A program made the position numbers and the translations under genes. A stretch of 60,079 nt of DNA from an uncultured bacterium (GTDB lineage Bacteria; Bacteroidota; Bacteroidia; Bacteroidales; Bacteroidaceae). This document shows positions 53,600 to 60,079 of the stretch, one piece after another. Location: the NCBI GenBank assembly GCA_945829425.1, contig CALZUQ010000011.1, positions 1-60,079 on the forward strand. Direction: 5' to 3'. Numbering within the stretch: position 1 is the stretch's first letter; every line of letters starts with the position of its first letter. Under the pieces are notes generated by a model. The model was not told the DNA's origin. It ran no database searches and saw only the letters and a list, made by a program, of their open reading frames with translations.

Positions 53600-54676
53600 T
53601 TATTCCGTTGGCTCCTCTACCGGATTATCTTCTGGTTTCTCTTCCTTTATGAGAGTCTCCTCCGTGCTAACGGTAATCTTCACGTTCAGCTTACCGTTGC
53701 TGTCTGTCTTAGAGTCAATCTGCTTGCTTGTGATACGAGGTATGCTTGGATAGGGCGAGAAGCCCGAGCCGCCAGTGATGCCGACGGGAGTGCCGTCGTC
53801 GCCGAGCATGCCGAAGGAGTCAGTTTTGTATTTACCATTATAGATATCACTTGATGATATATATACGGACTTATCTCCCGAATTGGTATTGCCATTGTTT
53901 AAGCAACCATCATAAAAATATTCTTTATAGGTATAATTAGTATAATTATTACTATATGTATATGAAGTTATCCTATAGAAATAATTATTGTAAAATTCTG
54001 AAGGACTATAAAAATATTTTTCTGACGTTCCATAATCATGAATATCCATTCCTAACACACAATTTTTGTATATAGCATAAGGTTGAGCAATATTCGAATT
54101 ACCGCATTTAGCGAAATAACAGATATAACAATTCGTTATATATGCAATATGCTCAGGAGATTTGCTATTTCCAAAATATTTAATAGTACTATTCTTTAAA
54201 CAGTAGTTTCTGCTGGTTGGCATTGCATACTCACAATTAATGACACACTGGTCTATCAATGTGTTTGTATGTACAGTATTGCTGACATAATATAATGTAT
54301 TGCCAATTCTACATCTTTTTATATGGCAGTTGTTTATATTTCCAAGATAAACATCAGTAAAATATATACCCTCTAACGTAACATTATCAGCATTGACGGT
54401 AGTGTTAGCCAAATATGTCTTCTCATACCCTTCCACGTCAAAAGCCATATTGCCAATCACCGTTATCGACTTCTCGATACTTGATACATCATTGAACTGC
54501 CCCTCCGACAGAGTTATCACCGCCCCATCTTCTGCGGCTTTATACGCATCTACAAAGGCATTCACTCCGTAGAATGCCGTCATGGTCTCTCCTTGCTGCA
54601 GTGTTGCAGTGAGACCTTCTGCCATCATCTTCATGCTGCAAAGAGTGATGACAAAAAATAATAGTGTTCTCTTCAT
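53600..54676 (-). CDS. Exported beta-helix-like protein
   Basis: 358 residues with signal peptide MKRTLLFFVITLCSMKMMA. After AFVDAYKAAEDGAVITLSEGQF, a start typical of pectate-lyase-type right-handed helices, come many short Asn/Tyr/Cys-rich turns (INNCHIKRCRIGN, IDQCVINCEY, ITNCYICYF) that could stack as a parallel beta-helix. It ends with an acidic tail (PEDNPVEEPTE) without a sorting domain. The middle (about 53,830-54,400) is much richer in A+T than the flanking genes, which suggests transfer or a hypervariable cassette. It lies 28 bp before the 902-residue gene. Confidence 0.7.
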   Translation of the reverse strand: MKRTLLFFVITLCSMKMMAEGLTATLQQGETMTAFYGVNAFVDAYKAAEDGAVITLSEGQFNDVSSIEKSITVIGNMAFDVEGYEKTYLANTTVNADNVTLEGIYFTDVYLGNINNCHIKRCRIGNTLYYVSNTVHTNTLIDQCVINCEYAMPTSRNYCLKNSTIKYFGNSKSPEHIAYITNCYICYFAKCGNSNIAQPYAIYKNCVLGMDIHDYGTSEKYFYSPSEFYNNYFYRITSYTYSNNYTNYTYKEYFYDGCLNNGNTNSGDKSVYISSSDIYNGKYKTDSFGMLGDDGTPVGITGGSGFSPYPSIPRITSKQIDSKTDSNGKLNVKITVSTEETLIKEEKPEDNPVEEPTE

Positions 54677-54797
54677 AAATGTTTACTGTTTTTTGGGAGG
54701 GGCGGCAAATTGCCGCACCCTCATTTCTCTAAACTTTATTATCTAAGCTCCGATCTCAAAACTCTAAGCTCTAAGCCCTAATCTCTAAGCTCTAATC

Positions 54798-57700
54798 TCA
54801 CTTCTTCACAACCTTATTGTTGCTTATTCGTTTTCCATTCTCGTATATACCTATTATATATATACCAGATGTGAGGCGGTGGTTAATAGTCGTCTCTCCC
54901 GCTTCGAGGCGGTCGCCCTTCCATACTGCTGTGTTGATGCCGCTTGTCGTGGTCACTACCACCTCAGCGTTGTTTATCTCGCGAGACGATGTTATGACTA
55001 TGCCGTCGCCGTTGAGCCTTGCGACGACCTTGCTGCCGCTCTCTACCGACTGTATGGCTGTCGGCGTAACACCTATGGTGACGTTGAGAGCCTTGGCGTC
55101 AAGAGATGACAGGACTGCCTCAGCCACCTCACCGTAGTTGTGGGAGAGGCGCAGGAGTGCTGTCGTGCCTGTCGGTACGGTCTTGCCCGTGAGGGAGTAA
55201 ATGATATGACGTGAACCGCTGTCGGTATTACGTGACGCCATCTGGAAGTCGTTACGGTTCAGGGCGAGGCTCACCTCGTCGGAGCTGACACCACGGAGGT
55301 CAAGCTCTATGGCTGCAACCTCTGCGCTATTGTCTATCCACAGGCGTTCGTCGCTGATATAGAGGGTGTTCGTGCCGGCATTGTCGGCTGTATGACGTGA
55401 CAAGAGAACCGGCTGGTCGTGGTTACCTGTCTCGGCAGGTGTCTCAATGCTTACTGTCGCCTTGCCGAGTACGATGTTTACCGTGCATACCACGTCCTGA
55501 ACGTTTATGACGTTGTCAGAGAAGGTGTTTGCCGCCGACTTGTTGAAGAGGTACACCACGCTCGGGCTGAGCACCTTGCTTATCGTCGTCTGAACGTCGA
55601 GGAGGTCGGTATATCCGCTCATGTTGGCATCGCCAACGACATACTCTATCGTGGCAGGGTAGATCGTGCCGTCGGAAGAGCGGAGGAAGACGGCGTGCTG
55701 CTGCTCGTAGTCATAGACGTACGGGTTGTTCACCCACGACGTGTAGTACGTGAACATGTTCTTGTCGTACGCCTGCAGCGTGCCGTAATAGTCTTTGGCG
55801 TAAGTGTTGCCACGCTCCATGATATACATCGTTGCGGCGAGGTTGGAGTTCGTCGGCAGGTCGTATGTCATAATGGAAGGCAGCTTGACCTTCTGTTTCT
55901 CGCTGATGTAGAACGCCAGAGGACTGAGGTCTGCGAGGTATTCTGACGATGCTCCCGTGAGCTGTCCGCCCTTGGAGAGCGACGTCACGGACGACGGCAG
56001 GGAGGTGAGGCCCGTCAGGAGGTTGTAGGAGATGTTAAGACTCTTCAGCGAGGAAAGCCCGCGAACCATCTCCGTGGCGTTGCCCGTAAGGCTGTTGCCG
56101 TAAAGGCTCAGCGTGGTAAGGAGTGGGAAGTTCAGCGCAAGGCTGCTGATTTTTCCTGAGAGGTTGTTCTTGCTGAGGTCGATTTCCTGAACGCGTGAAT
56201 ATCCCATCTCGTCGGCTGTGGCGAATGTCACGCCGGGGAAGTCCGACGCCTGTCTGCCGTTGCTCAGGAAACTCCATTTCCTCGTCCAGTTGTCGCCACC
56301 CATGGCGTTGTACATATTCTTCAGGTCGAGGAGGTCGTTAGGGTCAACCTGGAAGCCGATATATTGATACAGCGTTCCGTTGATGAGGATCTTGATGTTC
56401 GTCGTGACGATATGGTTGGCGAAACCTATTATTGTTGCCACCACTGTCTGCACTTCTGTGGCATGTGCCGCAGCGAAGGCTGGCGACAAGGTGATATTGA
56501 ATACCGCGTTGTTGCTTGCCTTCATATAGATATATGCCTTTGCCATTTCGAGTGCCACGGCGGAGGTCTGGATATATCCGTATGTCTCGTCGTTGAGAGC
56601 GATGTCAAACTGCTGGTTCTCTACGGCAATCTCCGTACCTGGCATGATGCTTCTGATGCTCAGGGCTTTAAGGAATTCCCCAAGCGAGTTGTATACATCA
56701 TTTACAATATCCAGCGTAGCCGTATTGTCAAGCTGTCCCTTAATGATAGGAGTCTCTGGATATGTTAGCTCCGGCTCTTCCTCGCCCTCGCGCTCCACAA
56801 ACAGTCCAGACTTTCCGCCCTTGACGTAAGGAGAAGAGCCGCCGAAAGCACCGCAGTCAGTGCCGTCGGTGGAGTAGCCGATACTGTAACCTACTGGAGT
56901 GTAATAATCCTCGGAGCTGGCATTGCCTGTGCAGGTGATGATTTTCTCCAGTGTCTCGCATTTTTGTTCATCTCCAGTATTACATGTGTTGGAGACGATA
57001 TTCTTGTCGTATTGGTTGTCAAGACAGTTGTTCACTGGAGCTGACGACAACACGCTGTTGAAAAGGACATTGTTCGTAATTGTTGAATTATTTACATTAT
57101 ACAATGCGTAGTCGCCATTTACAATAGTGTTATGGTTAAGAGTCATTTCCTCGAAGTCGGAAATCTTACCTCTTATGATATTGTTTGTCAACGTCCATTC
57201 GTAAGAATTCTCATCGCCAAAACCTTCAATACTGCCACTGATAAAGCAAGAATGTATGGTGCAATTAGAGTTTTCATTGCTCGTCTTGTTTCCGTAAATC
57301 TGATAAATGCTGCAATTGCTAATATCAATATCATTCTCGCAGATATAGGCATATGCTATAGAAAGCCCCACGACTTTGGCTTTTGCGGCATTTACGTATA
57401 ATTCCTTGACGCTTGCGCCATTACCGTCATATCCAGGACCAATGACATTCACGCTCTTCGTGATAGTAGCGTCTGATAGATTCGTTCCTCTCTCAATATA
57501 AAGCGTATGTCCGTCCTGCACTCTCTCATCAGCCATAGCTTCATTTATGCTATGGAAATCCACCCCAATATCCGTCCTGTCGCTGATGCGCCATTCCGTT
57601 TTTGCAGGCTCTGCAATAGGTTGGAAGTTAGTGAATTCTGACCAATACTGAGCAGCCTTGTATGCCTCTATGCTTGAAGCAGGGACATATACAGGGATTG

Positions 57701-58682
57701 ATTTGTCAACTCCATAGAAAGTGTAGTGGTATAAAAATGGTGGCTCTTTAGCTAAACAATATAAGTTTTTTAGATTATTGCAGTAATTGAATGCATTATA
57801 GCCAATAGTCTTAACTGTTTCTGGTATTGTTATTGACGTTAATTTACAGCCATAGAAAGCTGTTTGTAATAATTCTGTTACAGTATTAGGTATGACATAA
57901 TCTCCTACCTTTTTCGGTGCACATTGTATAAGCTTTGTTTTTTCTTTATTGAAAAGAACATTGTCCTCTGATGTAAAGTATTGATTGTTAGCGTCAACAG
58001 TTATATAGGACAACTCATCGCATGCTTGTAAAACATTGTAATATATAGATTGAACTGAAGCAGGGAAATGAATCTTCTCTAATCGATAACAGTTAAAAAA
58101 AGCGTCCACCTCAATTTTTATTACAGAGTTAGGTATTGTGATTTCAGTTAGAGAAAAGCAATACATAAACCCAGAAGCACAAATCTCTTCAACTCCGTCA
58201 GGGATGTTGAATATTCCTGCTGTTGCCATTGGACATCTAACCAGTTTCTTCATATCCTTTGTATATAATACGCCATCAATATCTGTGAACCAATCGTTGT
58301 TGGTGTCAACAGTAATTGCGGATAGTTTTTTGCATCCGTTATAAAAAGCTCTTGGTTCTATAGTATTAACAGTTGCAGGAATTTTTACAGTCAAAAGCTG
58401 ACTGCAATTATAAAAAGTACTATTGGAAATAGTTGTTACTGTATATACCTTTCCGCCGTATGTTACAGTAGCTGGAATGGTGACATCGCCGGAATATGAA
58501 GTACTTCCTTTCACCACTTTGGCAGTTAATGAACTTGAGTCTAAAGTGTAGTAAATTCCATTTATCAACGTCTGTGCCCCAGCGTTAGCCACTGTAGCGA
58601 GCATAATGACAATCATAGCAAGCGTACGCCTGAGGTACGGCGGTATGCTTACTGTCTTTAGTGTTGCTATTGTCTCTTTCAT
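54798..58682 (-). CDS. BspA-like surface protein with beta-helix, LRR, dockerin-like module and sorting tail
   Basis: 1294 residues with a signal around MIVIMLATVANAGAQ. Residues about 35-350 are BspA-type leucine-rich repeats (LTEITIPNSVIKIEVDAFF, LTSITIPETVKTIGYNAF). About 370-560 looks like a parallel beta-helix (IDISNCSIYQIYG). After a linker come a DLLDLKNMYNAMGGDNW block (about 785), plant-type LRRs (LKSLNISYNLLTG) and a dockerin-like pair near 1016-1075 (DANMSGYTDLLD, NTFSDNVINVQD). The end, GETTINHRLTSGIYIIGIYE, resembles a type IX sorting domain. The N-terminal half is A+T-rich and the C-terminal half G+C-rich, so it is a mosaic. First gene of the operon; BspA-type proteins bind host matrix in oral species. 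Confidence 0.8.
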   Translation of the reverse strand: MKETIATLKTVSIPPYLRRTLAMIVIMLATVANAGAQTLINGIYYTLDSSSLTAKVVKGSTSYSGDVTIPATVTYGGKVYTVTTISNSTFYNCSQLLTVKIPATVNTIEPRAFYNGCKKLSAITVDTNNDWFTDIDGVLYTKDMKKLVRCPMATAGIFNIPDGVEEICASGFMYCFSLTEITIPNSVIKIEVDAFFNCYRLEKIHFPASVQSIYYNVLQACDELSYITVDANNQYFTSEDNVLFNKEKTKLIQCAPKKVGDYVIPNTVTELLQTAFYGCKLTSITIPETVKTIGYNAFNYCNNLKNLYCLAKEPPFLYHYTFYGVDKSIPVYVPASSIEAYKAAQYWSEFTNFQPIAEPAKTEWRISDRTDIGVDFHSINEAMADERVQDGHTLYIERGTNLSDATITKSVNVIGPGYDGNGASVKELYVNAAKAKVVGLSIAYAYICENDIDISNCSIYQIYGNKTSNENSNCTIHSCFISGSIEGFGDENSYEWTLTNNIIRGKISDFEEMTLNHNTIVNGDYALYNVNNSTITNNVLFNSVLSSAPVNNCLDNQYDKNIVSNTCNTGDEQKCETLEKIITCTGNASSEDYYTPVGYSIGYSTDGTDCGAFGGSSPYVKGGKSGLFVEREGEEEPELTYPETPIIKGQLDNTATLDIVNDVYNSLGEFLKALSIRSIMPGTEIAVENQQFDIALNDETYGYIQTSAVALEMAKAYIYMKASNNAVFNITLSPAFAAAHATEVQTVVATIIGFANHIVTTNIKILINGTLYQYIGFQVDPNDLLDLKNMYNAMGGDNWTRKWSFLSNGRQASDFPGVTFATADEMGYSRVQEIDLSKNNLSGKISSLALNFPLLTTLSLYGNSLTGNATEMVRGLSSLKSLNISYNLLTGLTSLPSSVTSLSKGGQLTGASSEYLADLSPLAFYISEKQKVKLPSIMTYDLPTNSNLAATMYIMERGNTYAKDYYGTLQAYDKNMFTYYTSWVNNPYVYDYEQQHAVFLRSSDGTIYPATIEYVVGDANMSGYTDLLDVQTTISKVLSPSVVYLFNKSAANTFSDNVINVQDVVCTVNIVLGKATVSIETPAETGNHDQPVLLSRHTADNAGTNTLYISDERLWIDNSAEVAAIELDLRGVSSDEVSLALNRNDFQMASRNTDSGSRHIIYSLTGKTVPTGTTALLRLSHNYGEVAEAVLSSLDAKALNVTIGVTPTAIQSVESGSKVVARLNGDGIVITSSREINNAEVVVTTTSGINTAVWKGDRLEAGETTINHRLTSGIYIIGIYENGKRISNNKVVKK

Positions 58683-58776
58683 CTTTATTTAGTTTTTTAT
58701 GTTATTATCTTGTAAAAGAGAAGCGTGTCTGTGTCTTCTCCTCTCCCTTGCTGTTCCTGCAATGTGAAAACATGCA

Positions 58777-58810
58777 CAAAAGTACAAAAAAAACTTTTTA
58801 CCGACACAAA
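58777..58810 (-). promoter_or_regulatory. Bacteroidetes-type promoter of the surface-protein operon
   Basis: On the - strand TTTG (58810-58807) and TACTTTTG (58784-58777) are 22 bp apart. A leader of about 85-90 nt would precede ATG 58682. It is the only strong candidate upstream of the four-gene row. Confidence 0.5.
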
Positions 58811-59046
58811 TAACAAAAGGCAAATGTTGTAAAACTGTGCAAATTTAACTCGCGTTAACGGTAAAGTGCCGTTTTCACACCCCTTAGAAACATCTTTGCA
58901 ACGTCTTGTAGTTCTTTCCACGTAGGAATGTTTAATGTACAATTTTAATTTATAATTTACAATGAACAAAATATTAATAGCAAAGGATGAACCTGTTGGC
59001 GGAATTGAAAACCGCCTAAATAATTGATAAATATTATGTTTAAAAG

Positions 59047-59077
59047 TTGTGCATCTCGTTGATTTTTAGTAACTTTG
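59047..59077 (+). promoter_or_regulatory. Promoter of the transposase remnant
   Basis: TTG at 59047-59049 and TAACTTTG at 59070-59077, 20 bp apart, about 36 bp before the original transposase ATG at 59113. Confidence 0.45.
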
Positions 59078-59112
59078 TGGTGCCAGATCAACATGGTTAC
59101 TTATCACTCGTT

Positions 59113-60012
59113 ATGCACAACTTGTATGCAAATTTCGTGAAAATTCTTGAGATATGCAAGGATTTCTCCAAAGATTTAGTCAATGAACGTGGCAATTAAC
59201 CTCGAAGGGGTGTTGTTCCCCATTTCTCAGACCTTGAAGTCGTATCACTTAGTTGAACCGCAGAACACATGAGTATCGACAGCGAAAACCTTCTCTTCGA
59301 TAGGCTAAAGGATTATTCTGCCGAGATGCCTAACCTCATTTCCCGACGTCAGTACAATGACCGAAGGAAGTTTACCCGAAGACTGTATGAAAAGATTCGC
59401 AAGCGCATAGCCGATAAGATGGATGGAGCCGAGGAATACTTCTGTGTTGACTCGAAACCTATTGAAGTCTGCCGCCTTGCCAGAGCATCAAGATGCACGA
59501 TGGGAGCTACAGATTATTCTTCTGCTCCTGCCATGGGCTACCGTGCTACTCAGGACATGTATTACTTCGGATATAAACTCCACGCTGTCTGTGGGTTAAG
59601 TGGAGTCATACACTCCTATGACATGACGCCTGCCAATGTCCATGACATCAATTACATGAAAGATATCAAGTTTGAGTTCCATGATTGTAGTATCTTTGGT
59701 GACCGTGCTTATATCAGTGCAGAACTGAAGCAGGATCTGTTTTCTTCGGTAGGCATAAAACTGGAGGTTCCTTATCGCCTCAACATGAAAGACAGGAAGC
59801 CGACATTCAAGCCTTTCGTTAAGGCAAGAAAGAGAATTGAGACTAACTTCTCTCAACTCTGTGACCAGTTTATTATTTTCCGCAACTATGCAAGACAAAA
59901 AGCAGGACTGTTTACTCGCATCATCGGGAAGATTAGCGCCTTTACCGTTCTGCAATACATCAATTATATTAATGAACGCCCAATAGGCAGAGTTAAATAT
60001 GCGCTAAGTTAA
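59113..60012 (+). pseudogene. IS982-family transposase with two in-frame stop codons
   Basis: The frame opens at ATG 59113 (MHNLYANFVKILEICKDF) and runs to 60012, about 300 codons, which is normal for IS982. It is interrupted by TAA at 59197-59199 and TGA at 59254-59256. Reading through gives RRGVVPHFSDLEVVSLS, the IS982 N-terminal block. The DDE core is intact: FCVDSKPIEVCR (first Asp), FYGYKLH-like YYFGYKLHAVC, FGDRAYIS (second Asp) and RKRIETNFSQL (Glu). A shorter 247-residue product could start at ATG 59269. Clear terminal inverted repeats were not found by eye. Confidence 0.8.
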
Positions 60013-60079
60013 TTCAGCCAACGTTTTTTTATACACTATTATAGCTTATATCCTACACCTCCTCATCATATTCACTCTC

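Noticed and set aside
43437..58682. Polysaccharide utilisation locus or cellulosome
   Set aside because: No SusC/SusD pair, glycoside hydrolase or carbohydrate-binding module was recognised; only docking-type and adhesin-type modules are seen.
1..60079. tRNA, rRNA or known riboswitch
   Set aside because: Intergenic stretches were read for T-loop and acceptor-stem patterns and for common riboswitch cores; none was convincing. A covariance-model scan would be needed to exclude small RNAs.

Overview
The window looks like a chromosome segment of a Bacteroidales bacterium, most likely Prevotella or a close relative. This rests on the gene families (ruvA followed by the giant type IX secretion translocon gene sprA/sov, diaminopimelate dehydrogenase, the tsaC-ClC-fmt row, BspA-type leucine-rich surface proteins), on promoters of the Bacteroidetes form TTTG-N19..22-TAnnTTTG, on weak Shine-Dalgarno signals, and on a Prevotella-style interspersed intergenic repeat. 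No rRNA, tRNA, CRISPR array, SusC/SusD pair or phage gene was seen.

Layout. 1-325: repeat-rich leader and a promoter for a radical SAM/SPASM protein. 1186-2085: ddh. 2317-12171: ruvA, sprA, dacB on the + strand. 12276-14453: a NatA/NatB-like ABC exporter on the - strand. 14752-16625: an S41 peptidase lipoprotein overlapping an outer-membrane-like protein, then parC to 19313. 19692-22148: a GNAT-like protein and an exported protein, ending in a two-way terminator opposite a DUF5020-like gene. 23356-26855: aldo/keto reductase, amidohydrolase, zinc alcohol dehydrogenase and a GatB/YqeY protein, probably a non-phosphorylative sugar oxidation operon, followed by a terminator and two arrays of 22-bp repeats. 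27210-34216 (- strand): EamA transporter, a 460-bp MITE-like element, truA, fmt, ClC channel, tsaC, ROK kinase. 34365-42417 (+ strand): LysE transporter, DUF4924-like protein, rfbD, prfC, an unusual sigma-70 factor, a small exported protein, an HPr-kinase-like protein, an S26-like peptidase, a PqqD-like protein and a nitronate monooxygenase/FabK-like enzyme. 42418-43436: gene-poor, with two more 22/23-bp repeat arrays and the 3' stump of an alpha/beta hydrolase. 43437-58682 (- strand): four genes for very large exported proteins. 59113-60012: an IS982-family transposase gene broken by two in-frame stops.

How the parts may work together. SprA is the outer-membrane channel of the type IX secretion system. 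Three of the four proteins of the 43-59 kb operon end in short C-terminal segments that look like type IX sorting domains, so machine and likely cargo sit in the same window. The 2474-residue protein starts with a cohesin-like domain, while its 902- and 1294-residue neighbours each carry a nearly identical dockerin-like calcium-loop pair, so the operon may encode a self-assembling surface complex unrelated to cellulose. A second candidate system is sigma factor + exported 139-residue protein + HprK-like kinase + Ser/His S26-like peptidase + PqqD-like protein, which resembles a peptide-modification (RiPP-like) cassette without a visible precursor.

All functional calls are made by reading the sequence; no database search was run.
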